A stretch of 64,000 nucleotides of DNA from Aerolutibacter ruishenii (GTDB lineage: Bacteria > Pseudomonadota > Gammaproteobacteria > Xanthomonadales > Xanthomonadaceae). Location: NCBI RefSeq assembly GCF_007830115.1, contig NZ_VLKP01000003.1, forward strand, positions 124,001 through 188,000, read 5' to 3'. Numbering within the stretch: position 1 is the stretch's first letter; each line of letters begins with the position of its first letter. The notes under the pieces were generated by a model that made no database searches, had not been told where the DNA came from, and was given only the letters and a program-made list of their open reading frames with translations. Below, piece by piece: positions 1 through 9,559 of the stretch. The position numbers and the translations under genes were made by a program.

Positions 1-2
1 AC

Positions 3-842
3 TGGGCGGTGCTGCTGGGTGCGTTCGTGACTTCTTTCTACAGCTTCCGCCTGCTGTACCTGACGTTCCACGGCAAGGAACGCTTCCATGCCGCGCCGCC
101 GGCGGATTACGTGGCGCCGGAAGCGGACAGCGACGCGCATGCGGCCGCGTTCTCGCACGAGCACGACGCCAATGGCAACGGCAATGGCCATGACGCACAC
201 GGCCACGACGACCACGGTCATGGCCATGGCCACACGCCACACGAGTCGCCGTGGGTGGTGACCCTGCCGCTGGTCCTGCTGGCGATCCCGTCGGTCATCA
301 TTGGCTTCTTCACCGTTGGCCCGATGCTGTTCGGCACCGACTGGAGCGGCCACCACGAGCAGTTGCCGTTCTTCCTGGGGGCCATCGACCTGTCGCCGGC
401 CCGCGACACGGTGCTCGCGCTCAAGCACGAGCTGTGGCACGGCCCGGTGGCGTTCGCACTGCACGGCTTCAAGGCCCCGGCGTTCCTGCTGGCCCTCGCA
501 GGCTTCGCGCTGGCGACCCTCATGTACCTGCTCAAGCCGGAACTGCCGGGCAAGGTGGCGCGTGCGATGAGGTGGCCGATCAGCATCCTGGAGAACAAGT
601 ACGGCATGGACGCGCTGTGGATCAACGGCTTCGCCGGTGGCAGCGTGGCGCTGGGCAAGCTGGCCCGACTCTTCGACATGCGCGTCATCGATGGCGCCGT
701 GGTCAACGGCAGCGCCAGCCTGGTCGACTTCACCGCCCGCCTGGTCCGTCGTGCCCAGTCCGGTTACCTCTACCACTACGCCTTCGCGATGATTGTCGGC
801 CTGATCGTAATGCTGGCCATCCTCATCCGCATCTGGCACTGA
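3..842 (+). CDS. nuoL: NADH-quinone oxidoreductase subunit L (C-terminal part)
   Basis: Proton-pumping membrane subunit of respiratory complex I. Only the last ~280 residues are present; the reading frame is open at the left edge of the window, so the true start lies outside (full-length NuoL is about 600-700 residues). Hydrophobic segments alternate with a polar loop, and the C-terminus ends in a membrane helix typical of the long lateral arm region. An unusual histidine-rich loop (11 His within about 40 residues, bases ~129-250, with GHDAHGHDDHGHGHGH as its core) interrupts the membrane region. The gene is followed after 16 bases by nuoM, as in the usual nuo operon. Identity rests on order (L-M-N) and sequence character; very likely. 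Confidence 0.95.
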   Translation, partial: WAVLLGAFVTSFYSFRLLYLTFHGKERFHAAPPADYVAPEADSDAHAAAFSHEHDANGNGNGHDAHGHDDHGHGHGHTPHESPWVVTLPLVLLAIPSVIIGFFTVGPMLFGTDWSGHHEQLPFFLGAIDLSPARDTVLALKHELWHGPVAFALHGFKAPAFLLALAGFALATLMYLLKPELPGKVARAMRWPISILENKYGMDALWINGFAGGSVALGKLARLFDMRVIDGAVVNGSASLVDFTARLVRRAQSGYLYHYAFAMIVGLIVMLAILIRIWH

Positions 843-858
843 CGACAAGGACCGAGAC

Positions 859-2388
859 GTGAGCCCCGAGCCCTTGCAGAGCACCTTCCCCTTGCTGAGC
901 CTCCTGATCTGGCTGCCGATCATCGGCGGCGCCGCCACCCTGTTCTTCGGCAACGAGCGCGCCAATGCCGCGCGGTGGTTCGCCACGGCAGTCGCGGCGG
1001 CGACCGTGCTGTTGAGCATCCCGCTGTTCACCGGCCTGGACCTGACCGGTCCGGTGATGCAGTTCGTCGAGTGTCATTCGTGGATCCCGGCGTACAACAT
1101 CCAGTATGCGCTGGGTGCCGACGGCATCTCGGTGGCGCTGATCGGGCTGACCACGCTGACCACGCTGCTGGTGCTGATCAGTGCGTGGACCTCGATCGAC
1201 AAGCGCGTCAGCCAGTACTACGCGGCGTTCCTGATCCTGGAAGGCCTGATGGTCGGCGTGTTCTCGGCGCTGGACGCAATGCTGTTCTATGTCTTCTTCG
1301 AAGGCATGCTGATCCCGATGTTCATCATCATCGGCGTGTGGGGCGGCCCGCGCCGCGTGTATGCGTCGGTGAAGTTCTTCCTGTACACCTTCCTTGGTTC
1401 GGTCTTCATGCTGATCGGGCTGGTGTACCTGTACCTGAAGGGCGGCAGCTGGCAGATGGCCGACATGGTCAACCTGCCGCTCAACGCGACCGAGCAGATG
1501 TGGCTGTTCTTCGGATTCCTGATCGCCTTCGCGGTGAAGGTGCCGATGTTCCCGGTGCACACGTGGTTGCCGGACGCGCACGTGGAGGCGCCGACCGCCG
1601 GTTCGGTGATCCTGGCCGCGATCATGCTCAAGATCGGTGGCTACGGTTTCATCCGGTTCACCTTGCCGATCCTTCCCGATGCCGGTCATGAATGGGCCTG
1701 GCTGGTGATCGCACTGAGCCTGATCGCGGTGATCTACGTCGGCCTGGTCGCCCTGGTGCAGGACGACATGAAGAAGCTGATCGCCTATTCGTCGGTCTCG
1801 CACATGGGTTTCGTGACCTTGGGCATCTTCATCGCCTTCGGCCTGGTGCGCGACTTCGGCAATACCGATGCTGCACGCCTCGGTATGCAGGGCGCGATGG
1901 TGCAGATGATCAGCCACGGCTTCATCTCCGGCGCGATGTTCACCAGCGTGGGCGTGCTGTATGACCGCATGCACAGCCGCATGATCAAGGACTACGGCGG
2001 TGTCGCCAACGTGATGCCGTGGTTCGCGGTGTTCTACGTGCTGTTTGCGATGGCCAACTCCGGCCTGCCGGGTACCTCGGGCTTCGTCGGCGAGTTCATG
2101 GTGGTCATCGCCAGCTTCCAGAAGCACCCGCTGATCGCCTTCGGTGCCGCATTGACGCTGATCATCGGCGCCGGATACACGCTGTGGCTGACCAAGCGCA
2201 TCCTGTGGGGCGACGTGGGCAACAAGCACGTGGCCGAACTGGAGGACATCAACGCCCGCGAAACCTTCGTGCTGGGCGTGTTCGCCGCCGGCGTGCTGCT
2301 GTTGGGCGTGTATCCCAAGCCGCTGACCGATCTGATGGAGCCGGCGATCGCGCAGCTCGCCAGCCAGATCGCTACAACCAAGCTTTAA
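859..2388 (+). CDS. nuoM: NADH-quinone oxidoreductase subunit M
   Basis: Antiporter-like proton-pumping subunit of complex I, 509 residues, inner membrane. It shows the conserved Glu in FFEGMLIPMF and the Lys/His pair in AVKVPMFPVHTWLPDAHVEAP that form the proton channel in the NuoL/M/N family. It starts with GTG; AAGGA lies 8 bases upstream. Length matches the family. It sits between nuoL and nuoN with a 12-base gap to nuoN, consistent with one operon transcript. Confidence 0.97.
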   Translation: MSPEPLQSTFPLLSLLIWLPIIGGAATLFFGNERANAARWFATAVAAATVLLSIPLFTGLDLTGPVMQFVECHSWIPAYNIQYALGADGISVALIGLTTLTTLLVLISAWTSIDKRVSQYYAAFLILEGLMVGVFSALDAMLFYVFFEGMLIPMFIIIGVWGGPRRVYASVKFFLYTFLGSVFMLIGLVYLYLKGGSWQMADMVNLPLNATEQMWLFFGFLIAFAVKVPMFPVHTWLPDAHVEAPTAGSVILAAIMLKIGGYGFIRFTLPILPDAGHEWAWLVIALSLIAVIYVGLVALVQDDMKKLIAYSSVSHMGFVTLGIFIAFGLVRDFGNTDAARLGMQGAMVQMISHGFISGAMFTSVGVLYDRMHSRMIKDYGGVANVMPWFAVFYVLFAMANSGLPGTSGFVGEFMVVIASFQKHPLIAFGAALTLIIGAGYTLWLTKRILWGDVGNKHVAELEDINARETFVLGVFAAGVLLLGVYPKPLTDLMEPAIAQLASQIATTKL

Positions 2389-2400
2389 GAAGGGCTGACG

Positions 2401-3876
2401 ATGACCCTGCCTGTGACTGTAACCAACGACCAGCCCCTGGTGGCGGTACGTTCCGCCGCCGAACTGGCGCCGCTCTTGCCGGAGCTGGTGCTGGTGGGTG
2501 GTGCGTTCGCCCTGCTGATGCTGGACCTGTTCCTGCCTGAGCGCCGCCGTGTCGTCACCCACCTGCTGGGCGTGGCGCTGCTGGTTGCGGTGGCGGTCAT
2601 GGTCGCCACCGGCGTAGGCGGGCAGGGCACCATCCTGAGCGGCATGTTCGTGCGCGATACCGCCGCCGACGTCCTCAAGATCAGCATCGCCCTGGTCAGC
2701 GCGCTGGCCATGGTCTACACGTGGCCCTTCCTGCGTGAGCGCGGCCTGTACAAGGGCGAAGTCACGGTGCTGATGCTGTTCGCGACGCTCGGCATGATGC
2801 TGATGGTGTCGTCGGCGACGCTGGTGATGGTGTATGTCGGCCTGGAAATGCTGGCGCTGTGTTCGTATGCGCTGGTGGTGACCGACCGCGACAGCCCGCT
2901 GGGCTCGGAAGCCGGCATCAAGTACTTCGTGCTGGGTGCGCTTGCTTCGGGCCTGCTGCTGTACGGCATGTCGCTGATCTATGGCGCGACCGGTTCGCTC
3001 GACCTGCATGCGATTGCCGCCGTGGCCGACGGCAGCGCTTCGCTGATGCTGGTGACGGGCCTGGTGTTCGTGGTCGCCGGTATCGCGTTCAAGTTTGGCG
3101 CGGCGCCGTTCCACATGTGGCTGCCCGATGTCTACCACGGCGCGCCGACCCCGATCACGCTGTTCATCGGCTCGGCCCCCAAGCTGGCGACCTTCGGCAT
3201 GGCCTACCGCCTGCTGGAGTCCGGCATGGGTCCGCTGGACAACCATTGGCGTCTGATGCTGGCGGCGCTGGCGGTGCTGTCGTTGGCCATCGGCAACCTG
3301 ACTGCGGTGGTGCAGTCCAACCTCAAGCGCCTGCTGGCCTATTCGACCGTCTCGCACGTGGGGTTCCTGCTAGTCGGCTTCGCCGGCGGTGGCTCGCAGG
3401 GGTATGCGTCGGCGATGTTCTACGCCATCAGCTACGCGATCATGTCGGCCGCGGCTTTCGGTGCGATCGTGGTGATGTCGCGCGAGGGCTTCGAAGCCGA
3501 CCGGATCGACGATTACAAGGGCCTCAATGCGCGTAACCCCTGGCTTGCGGGCCTGATCCTGTGCGTGATGGCGTCGTTGGCCGGCGTTCCGCCATTCCTC
3601 GGCTTCTGGGCCAAGATGGCGGTGCTGCGCGCGGCCATCGAGGGCGGGATGTTGTGGCTGGCGATCGTCGGCGTGGTGTTCGCCGTGGTGGGCGCGTTCT
3701 ATTACCTGCGCGTCGTCAAGGCGATGTACTTCGACGAGCCCGAAGGCGATGCGCCGGAGATCCGCGACAACCGTCCGTTGCAGATCGCGTTCGGCGTCAA
3801 TGCGCTCGCTTTGCTGGCGCTGGGTTTTGCGTGGAATCCGATCATGGCATGGTGCCAGGCGGCGTTCTCGGTGTAA
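2401..3876 (+). CDS. nuoN: NADH-quinone oxidoreductase subunit N
   Basis: Third antiporter-like subunit of complex I, 491 residues with about 14 hydrophobic segments. Family signatures include the stretch KFGAAPFHMWLPDVYHGAPT and the loop NLKRLLAYSTVSHVGF. ATG start 12 bases after nuoM. It closes the nuo operon; the next element on the same strand is the promoter of the initiator tRNA. Confidence 0.97.
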   Translation: MTLPVTVTNDQPLVAVRSAAELAPLLPELVLVGGAFALLMLDLFLPERRRVVTHLLGVALLVAVAVMVATGVGGQGTILSGMFVRDTAADVLKISIALVSALAMVYTWPFLRERGLYKGEVTVLMLFATLGMMLMVSSATLVMVYVGLEMLALCSYALVVTDRDSPLGSEAGIKYFVLGALASGLLLYGMSLIYGATGSLDLHAIAAVADGSASLMLVTGLVFVVAGIAFKFGAAPFHMWLPDVYHGAPTPITLFIGSAPKLATFGMAYRLLESGMGPLDNHWRLMLAALAVLSLAIGNLTAVVQSNLKRLLAYSTVSHVGFLLVGFAGGGSQGYASAMFYAISYAIMSAAAFGAIVVMSREGFEADRIDDYKGLNARNPWLAGLILCVMASLAGVPPFLGFWAKMAVLRAAIEGGMLWLAIVGVVFAVVGAFYYLRVVKAMYFDEPEGDAPEIRDNRPLQIAFGVNALALLALGFAWNPIMAWCQAAFSV

Positions 3877-3895
3877 CAAAACCCATGAATGGGGG

Positions 3896-3924
3896 TTGCG
3901 GCAACTGACAACCCCCTGTAACAT
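3896..3924 (+). promoter_or_regulatory. Candidate sigma-70 promoter of the initiator tRNA operon
   Basis: TTGCGG at 3896-3901 and TAACAT at 3919-3924 are separated by 17 bases, and the -10 hexamer ends 11 bases before the mature 5' end of tRNA-fMet. It lies in the short gap after nuoN. Expected to drive tRNA-fMet and possibly the rimP-nusA-infB genes behind it. Prediction from hexamers only. Confidence 0.55.
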
Positions 3925-3935
3925 GGTTCGTCTGA

Positions 3936-4012
3936 TGCGGGGTGGAGCAGTCTGGCAGCTCGTCGGGCTCATAACCCGAAGGTCGCAGGTTCAAATCCTG
4001 CCCCCGCTACCA
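3936..4012 (+). tRNA. Initiator tRNA-fMet (CAT)
   Basis: A 77-base cloverleaf with CCA encoded. The anticodon CAT is at 3970-3972, the anticodon stem carries the three consecutive G:C pairs (GGG/CCC) that mark initiator tRNAs, and position 1 is unpaired with position 72 (a T-T mismatch here instead of the C-A mismatch of E. coli), another initiator hallmark. The T-arm GCAGG-TTCAAAT-CCTGC is intact. Location directly upstream of rimP-nusA matches the metY position in E. coli. Confidence 0.97.
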
Positions 4013-4140
4013 CATTCAAATCGCGGCGCCGGCTGGATCGGCGCCCGGAGCAGGGCCTCCAGGGGCGGCTTCACGACTTGAATGCTTGGGCTTGGTGACG
4101 CGCTCTGCTCGCGCGGCACACCGACATCCAGCTGTACCGG

Positions 4141-4165
4141 ACAAGGGGCCCACTGGGCCCCTTGT
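4141..4165 (+). repeat. Perfect 11-bp hairpin between tRNA-fMet and rimP
   Basis: ACAAGGGGCCC and GGGCCCCTTGT form a perfect stem around the loop ACT. No T-tract follows at once (a short TTTTT lies ~20 bases on), so it is not a standard intrinsic terminator. Likely an RNA structure in the leader of the rimP-nusA-infB transcript, either for tRNA 3' processing or for attenuation. Confidence 0.6.
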
Positions 4166-4246
4166 CGCATTCGGGGATCAGGCTTTTTCGTAAACCGCCG
4201 ATTTGCAGCACCCACCCGCAAGTCACCACCGCAGGAGCATGCACGC

Positions 4247-4852
4247 GTGACGGACAAAGCGACCGAAATTGCCAGCCTGCTGGCCCCGACCGTGTCGTCG
4301 CTGGGTGTCGAACTGCTGGGCGTGGAGTACCTGCCGTCGCCGGGCGGCGCGGTCCTGCGCCTGTACATCGACATGCCTGCCGACGCCGAACCGGGTGAGG
4401 ATGGCGAGCCGCGCATGGTCGGCATCGACGAGTGCGAGGCGGTGAGCCGCGAGGTGTCGGCCCAACTCGACGTCGAGGACCCGATCAGCGGCAATTACAC
4501 GCTGGAAGTTTCCTCGCCCGGCATCGACCGTCCGCTGTTCACGGCCGAGCAGTTCGCCCGCTTCCAGGGCGAGTCGGCCAAGGTGACGCTGCGCTTGCCA
4601 CAGGACGGCCGGCGTCGGCTGCAGGGGCGGATCGACGCGGTCGAGGGCGGGGCGATCACCTTCGACATCGACGGCACGGCGTTCACCGTGTCGGCGGACA
4701 ACATCGACAAGGCGCGCCTGGTACCCGATTGGGTGGCCCTGGGCATGGCGCCGGCAAAAGACAAGTCCGGCCGTGACGCGCGTCCGGGCAAGGCTAGAAC
4801 CAACAAATCCACCAAGAAGCCGGCGGCCGACAAGCCGTCCCGTGCGGAGTAA
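4247..4852 (+). CDS. rimP: Ribosome maturation factor RimP
   Basis: Cytoplasmic factor for 30S subunit maturation. The 201-residue product starts [20 protein letters not shown] and contains the conserved [10 protein letters not shown] segment, as expected for RimP. The GTG at 4247 was chosen because AGGAG lies 9 bases upstream; a longer in-frame ATG at 4082 would start inside the leader and adds non-conserved sequence. The C-terminal ~45 residues form a Lys/Ala-rich tail not found in shorter RimPs (~150 residues). Followed 6 bases later by nusA. Confidence 0.95.
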   Translation: MTDKATEIASLLAPTVSSLGVELLGVEYLPSPGGAVLRLYIDMPADAEPGEDGEPRMVGIDECEAVSREVSAQLDVEDPISGNYTLEVSSPGIDRPLFTAEQFARFQGESAKVTLRLPQDGRRRLQGRIDAVEGGAITFDIDGTAFTVSADNIDKARLVPDWVALGMAPAKDKSGRDARPGKARTNKSTKKPAADKPSRAE

Positions 4853-4858
4853 CCAGAG

Positions 4859-6346
4859 ATGAGCAAGGAACTGTTGCTGGTCGTTGATGCGGTCGCCAAT
4901 GAGAAGGGCGTGCCGCGCGAAGTGATCTTCGAGGCGATCGAGGCCGCACTGGCGTCGGCTGCGAAGAAGCGCTACTCGGACGAGGACGTGCTCGTGCGCG
5001 TCAAGATCGACCAGAAGGACGGCAGCTACGAGACCTTCCGCCGCATGGAGGTCGTGGCCGACGATGTGGTCATGGAGTCGCCGGACCGCCAGATCCGCCT
5101 GATGGACGCCGTCGACGAGGTCGAGGGCGCCGAGGTGGGCGACTACATCGAAGAGCAGATCGAGAACCCGGAGTTCGGTCGCATTGCCGCGCAGGCCGCC
5201 AAGCAGGTCATCGTGCAGCGCGTGCGGGAGGCCGAGCGCCAGCAGGTGGTGGACGCGTGGAAGGACCGCGTGGGCGAGCTGGTCACCGGCGTGGTCAAGC
5301 GCGTGGAGCGCGGCAACATCTACGTGGACCTGGGCGGCAATGCCGAAGCCATCATCCCGAAGGACAAGGGAATCCCGCGCGACGTGGTCCGCACCGGCGA
5401 CCGCATCCGTGGCTACCTGTTCGATGTGCGTATCGAGCCCCGCGGCCCGCAGCTGTTCATCAGCCGCGCGGCGCCGGAGTTCATGATGGAGCTGTTCAAG
5501 CTCGAAGTGCCGGAAGTCGGGCAAGGCCTGGTGTCCATCATGGCCTGCGCCCGTGACCCGGGTGACCGCGCCAAGATCGCCGTGCTGGCCCACGACAACC
5601 GCACCGATCCGATCGGCGCGTGCATCGGCATGCGCGGTTCGCGCGTGCAGGCGGTGAGCAACGAGCTCAACGGCGAGCGCGTGGACATCGTGCTGTGGTC
5701 GGACAACCCGGCGCAGTTCGTCATCAACGCGATGGCGCCGGCCGAAGTGCAGTCGATCATCGTCGACGAGGAGAAGCACTCGATGGACCTCGCGGTCGCC
5801 GAGGAGCGCCTGGCGCAGGCCATCGGCAAGGGCGGCCAGAACGTGCGCCTGGCCAGCCGCCTGACCGGCTGGCAGCTCAACGTGATGACCCAGGACCAGG
5901 TCACCGCCAAGTCGGAAGCCGAGCAGAATGCCGCCCGCCAGCTGTTCATGGACAAGCTGGAAGTGGACGAGGAAATCGCCGGTATCCTGGTGTCGGAAGG
6001 CTTCAACACCGTCGAGGAAATCGCCTACGTGCCGGTCGGCGAGCTGTTGGCGGTCGAAGGCTTCGACGAGGACATCGTGGAAGAGCTGCGTTCGCGTGCC
6101 CGCGACGCGCTGCTCAACGACGCCTTGGCCGCGGAAGAGGAATTGGAGGAACACCAGCCGGCCGCCGACCTGTTGTCGCTGGACGGCATGGATGAGACCA
6201 CCGCATACGCCTTGGCCGCGCGCGGCATCGTCACCCGCGACGACCTGGCGGACATGGCCACCGACGAACTCACCGATATCGAGGGCATCGACCAGGAACG
6301 CGCCGCGGCGCTGATCATGGAAGCCCGCAAGCACTGGTTTGAGTAA
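4859..6346 (+). CDS. nusA: Transcription termination/antitermination factor NusA
   Basis: RNA polymerase-associated factor acting in pausing, termination and antitermination. 495 residues, the length of E. coli NusA. An N-terminal RNAP-binding domain (~1-125) is followed by an S1 domain (~135-200, GNIYVDLGGNAEAIIPK), two KH domains (~230-345, GMRGSRVQAVSNEL and AIGKGGQNVRLAS) and two acidic C-terminal repeats (~360-490) of the kind that bind the alpha CTD and NusG in gammaproteobacteria. ATG start six bases after rimP. Confidence 0.98.
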   Translation: MSKELLLVVDAVANEKGVPREVIFEAIEAALASAAKKRYSDEDVLVRVKIDQKDGSYETFRRMEVVADDVVMESPDRQIRLMDAVDEVEGAEVGDYIEEQIENPEFGRIAAQAAKQVIVQRVREAERQQVVDAWKDRVGELVTGVVKRVERGNIYVDLGGNAEAIIPKDKGIPRDVVRTGDRIRGYLFDVRIEPRGPQLFISRAAPEFMMELFKLEVPEVGQGLVSIMACARDPGDRAKIAVLAHDNRTDPIGACIGMRGSRVQAVSNELNGERVDIVLWSDNPAQFVINAMAPAEVQSIIVDEEKHSMDLAVAEERLAQAIGKGGQNVRLASRLTGWQLNVMTQDQVTAKSEAEQNAARQLFMDKLEVDEEIAGILVSEGFNTVEEIAYVPVGELLAVEGFDEDIVEELRSRARDALLNDALAAEEELEEHQPAADLLSLDGMDETTAYALAARGIVTRDDLADMATDELTDIEGIDQERAAALIMEARKHWFE

Positions 6347-6452
6347 TTCCGGACGGTCCGCGATCCTGAACAGGGCCGGGCCGCCACCGCAGGGCTAGAA
6401 TCGCTCCATCACGCGCGGGATGCGTCCCGCGCCACGAGGACACGGAAACCGA

Positions 6453-9077
6453 ATGTCGCAGCAAACCACTATCCGCAAGCTGGCCGCACTGGTGAACACG
6501 CCGGTCGAGAAGCTGCTGGAACAGCTCGCCGAGGCCGGCATGCCCTTCAGCGGCCCGGACCAGGTCGTGACCAGCATCGAGAAGGTCAAGCTGCTTGGCT
6601 TCCTCAAACGCTCGCATGGCAAGGTCGAGTCTGCCGACGACGCGGGCGAAGCGCCGAAGAAGATCACGCTCAACCGCAGCCGCAAGCAGGAAATCACCGT
6701 CGGCGGCGGCAAGGGCGCGGGCAAGACCACGGTGGACGTGGTCGTGCGCAAGAAGATCACCCTGTCGCCGCGTGACGCCGCCGCCGACAAGGCGGCTCCG
6801 GTCACCGATGAGCGCGCCGAGATCCTGCGCAAGCTGGAGGAATCCCGCCAGCGCAACCTCGATGAGCAGCGCCGCCTGGCCGAGACCGACAAGCAGCGTG
6901 CCGATGAGCAGGAACGGATCCGTCGCGAGGCGGAAGAAGCCGCGCGCCAGAAGGCGGAGGCCGACGCCCGCGCGTCGCTCGAGGCGGCAGGCGTGGTCCC
7001 CGATGGCGACGAGGCACCGGCCCGCAAGGTCGCTACGTCCCATTCCCATTCCCAGGCCAAGCCGGCCGCGCCACGGGTGGAGACGGCTCGCGCACCCGCG
7101 CACAAGCCGCGTGGTTCGCATGCGATGGTCGCGGGCGTCGAGGACGACGACCGTGCCAGCCGCTTCGCCGGCCAGATGCACCTGAGCGCGTCCGACCGCG
7201 CCCGCCGTTCCACCGGCGCGCGTGGCAAGCCGGCGGGTGGCAATCGTCCCCGCCGTGGCACCGAGCAGGCCCGTACCGGCGGCGGCAAGCACGCCTTCGA
7301 GCGTCCCACCGCACCAGTGGTGCGCGAGGTGGCCATCGGTGAAACCATCACCGTTGCCGACCTGGCGCAGAAGTTGGCGATGAAGGGCGGCGAGGTGGTC
7401 AAGGCGCTGTTCAAGATGGGCGTCATGGCGACCATCACCCAGTCCATCGACCACGACACCGCGGTGCTGGTCACCGAGGAGTTGGGCCATGTCGCGCTGA
7501 AGGCCGATGCGGACAACGTCGAGGACGCGCTGCTGGCCCACGTGGAGGAGACGCAGGGCGAGAAGGTCGTGCGTCCGCCGGTGGTCACCATCATGGGCCA
7601 CGTCGACCACGGCAAGACCTCGCTGCTGGACTACATCCGCCGTACCAAGGTCGTGTCGGGCGAAGCCGGAGGCATCACCCAGCACATCGGTGCCTACCAC
7701 GTCGAAACCGACCGTGGTGTCATCAGCTTCCTGGATACCCCGGGCCACGCCGCGTTCTCCGCGATGCGTGCCCGTGGCGCCAAGCTGACCGACATCGTGG
7801 TGCTGGTCGTGGCCGCCGACGACGGCGTCAAGCCGCAGACCAAGGAAGCGGTGCAGCACGCCAAGGCGGCCAAGGTGCCGCTGATCGTGGCCATCAACAA
7901 GATCGACAAGTCCGACGCGGACCCGCTGCGGGTCAAGAACGAGCTGCTGGGCGAGGAAGTCGTGGCCGAGGAGTTCGGCGGCGATACCCAGTTCGTCGAG
8001 ATCTCGGCCAAGACCGGCCAGGGCATCGACGCGCTGCTGGACGCGATCTCCATCCAGGCCGAACTGCTGGAACTGACCGCCGTGCGTGACGGTCGCGCCA
8101 ACGGCGTGGTCATCGAGTCCTCGCTCGACAAGGGCCGTGGCCCGGTCGCCACCGTGCTGGTACAGGCCGGTACCCTGAAGAAGGGCGACTACCTCGTGTG
8201 CGGCGTGCAGTACGGCCGCGTGCGTGCGCTGTTCGACGAGCGTGGCGAGCAGGTACCGGAAGCGACCCCGTCGATCCCGGTGCAGGTGCTCGGCCTGTCG
8301 GGCGTGCCGGATTCGGGCGACGACTTCGTGGTGGTCGACGACGAGCGCCTGGCCAAGGACGTCGCGCAGCAGCGTGACGCCAAGCGCCGCGAGTCGCGCC
8401 TGGTCGCCCAGGCCGGCAACCGCATGGAGGACATCCTGGCCCAGATGGGTTCGGGCGAAGGCCAGCAGACTCTCAACCTGGTGGTCAAGGCCGACGTGCA
8501 CGGTTCGGTGCAGGCCCTGCGCGAAGCGCTCACCGGCCTGTCGACCGACGCGATCCGCATCAACGTCATCGGTTCGGGCGTGGGCGGCATCACCGAGTCC
8601 GACGCCACCCTGGCCTCGACCTCGAAGGCGACGATCATCGGCTTCAACGTCCGTGCCGACGCGTCGGCACGCAAGGTGATCGAGACCAACGGCGTCGACC
8701 TGCGCTACTTCTCGATCATCTATGACGTGATCGACCAGGTGAAGCAGGTGGCCTCCGGTCTGCTCGGCGTGGAAATCCGCGAGGAAATCATCGGTATCGC
8801 CGAGGTCCGCGACGTGTTCCGCAGCTCCAAGTTCGGCGCGGTCGCGGGCTGCATGGTGGTGGAGGGCGTGGTCAAGCGGAACAAGCCGATCCGCGTGCTG
8901 CGCGACAACACCGTGGTCTTCGAGGGCGAGCTGGAGTCGCTGCGCCGCTTCAAGGAGAACGTGGACGAAGTGCGCAACGGCACCGAGTGCGGTATCGGCG
9001 TGAAGGCGTACAACGACGTCAAGCCGGGCGACCAGATCGAGTGCTTCGAGCGCATCGAAGTGGCGCGCACGCTGTAA
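6453..9077 (+). CDS. infB: Translation initiation factor IF-2
   Basis: GTPase that delivers fMet-tRNA to the 30S initiation complex. 874 residues from the ATG at 6453 ([17 protein letters not shown], the usual IF2_N start); an upstream in-frame ATG at 6420 only adds 11 non-conserved residues. After the N-terminal domain comes a long charged linker rich in Arg/Glu/Ala (~60-290), a second IF2_N domain (~295-345) and the G domain with G1 GHVDHGKT (~382-389), G3 DTPGH (~428) and G4 NKID (~482), then domains II-IV. The initiator tRNA gene lies upstream in the same cluster. Confidence 0.98.
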   Translation: MSQQTTIRKLAALVNTPVEKLLEQLAEAGMPFSGPDQVVTSIEKVKLLGFLKRSHGKVESADDAGEAPKKITLNRSRKQEITVGGGKGAGKTTVDVVVRKKITLSPRDAAADKAAPVTDERAEILRKLEESRQRNLDEQRRLAETDKQRADEQERIRREAEEAARQKAEADARASLEAAGVVPDGDEAPARKVATSHSHSQAKPAAPRVETARAPAHKPRGSHAMVAGVEDDDRASRFAGQMHLSASDRARRSTGARGKPAGGNRPRRGTEQARTGGGKHAFERPTAPVVREVAIGETITVADLAQKLAMKGGEVVKALFKMGVMATITQSIDHDTAVLVTEELGHVALKADADNVEDALLAHVEETQGEKVVRPPVVTIMGHVDHGKTSLLDYIRRTKVVSGEAGGITQHIGAYHVETDRGVISFLDTPGHAAFSAMRARGAKLTDIVVLVVAADDGVKPQTKEAVQHAKAAKVPLIVAINKIDKSDADPLRVKNELLGEEVVAEEFGGDTQFVEISAKTGQGIDALLDAISIQAELLELTAVRDGRANGVVIESSLDKGRGPVATVLVQAGTLKKGDYLVCGVQYGRVRALFDERGEQVPEATPSIPVQVLGLSGVPDSGDDFVVVDDERLAKDVAQQRDAKRRESRLVAQAGNRMEDILAQMGSGEGQQTLNLVVKADVHGSVQALREALTGLSTDAIRINVIGSGVGGITESDATLASTSKATIIGFNVRADASARKVIETNGVDLRYFSIIYDVIDQVKQVASGLLGVEIREEIIGIAEVRDVFRSSKFGAVAGCMVVEGVVKRNKPIRVLRDNTVVFEGELESLRRFKENVDEVRNGTECGIGVKAYNDVKPGDQIECFERIEVARTL

Positions 9078-9080
9078 GCC

Positions 9081-9515
9081 ATGGCACAGAAGTCGTTCTA
9101 CCGCAGTGATCGCGTGTCGGCCCAGCTCCGTCGTGAGCTGGGCCAGATCGTGCACATGGCCGTGCGCGAGCATGGCCTGCCGTCCGTCAGCGTGTCCGAC
9201 GTGGAGGTCACTCGCGACCTGGCGCACGCCAAGGTATTCGTGACCGCCTTGCAACAGGAGCGTTCGACCGAGGCGGTCAAGGCGTTGAAGGCGCTGTCGC
9301 CGGAAATGCGCTACCAGCTGGGCCGCGCGATGAAGCTCCGGCACGTGCCGGAACTGCACTTCCACTATGACGATTCGGTGGACAAGGGCGAACGTATCGA
9401 CCTGCTGCTGCGCGATCTGCCCGAGGTGCAGGCGCGCGATGACGAGGATGAGGACGCCGAAGATGGCGGCTCCGACGACAGCAGCGACGATCCCGATGCC
9501 GACAGGCTGAAGTGA
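9081..9515 (+). CDS. rbfA: Ribosome-binding factor A
   Basis: KH-fold 30S maturation factor. 144 residues, beginning with the family pattern [35 protein letters not shown] follows. The last ~25 residues are a strongly acidic tail ([17 protein letters not shown]-like). ATG starts three bases after infB stops, so the two are probably translated together. A terminator-like hairpin lies just past the stop codon. Confidence 0.97.
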   Translation: MAQKSFYRSDRVSAQLRRELGQIVHMAVREHGLPSVSVSDVEVTRDLAHAKVFVTALQQERSTEAVKALKALSPEMRYQLGRAMKLRHVPELHFHYDDSVDKGERIDLLLRDLPEVQARDDEDEDAEDGGSDDSSDDPDADRLK

Positions 9516-9521
9516 TTCAGG

Positions 9522-9543
9522 AAGGCGGCTCCGGCCGCCTTTT
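9522..9543 (+). terminator. Intrinsic terminator-like hairpin between rbfA and truB
   Basis: AAGGCGGC and GCCGCCTT form an 8-bp stem around TCCG, directly followed by TTTT. It sits 7 bases after the rbfA stop and 17 bases before the chosen truB start, so it probably makes transcription into truB partial. No promoter is obvious between it and truB. Confidence 0.65.
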
Positions 9544-9559
9544 CCGTGATGGGGTTGGG

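Noticed and set aside
823-3357. 844-residue open frame antisense to nuoM/nuoN
   Set aside because: Its translation is His/Gln/Arg/Asp-rich with no domain, typical of the reverse strand of GC-rich genes; the nuo genes on the + strand are unmistakable.
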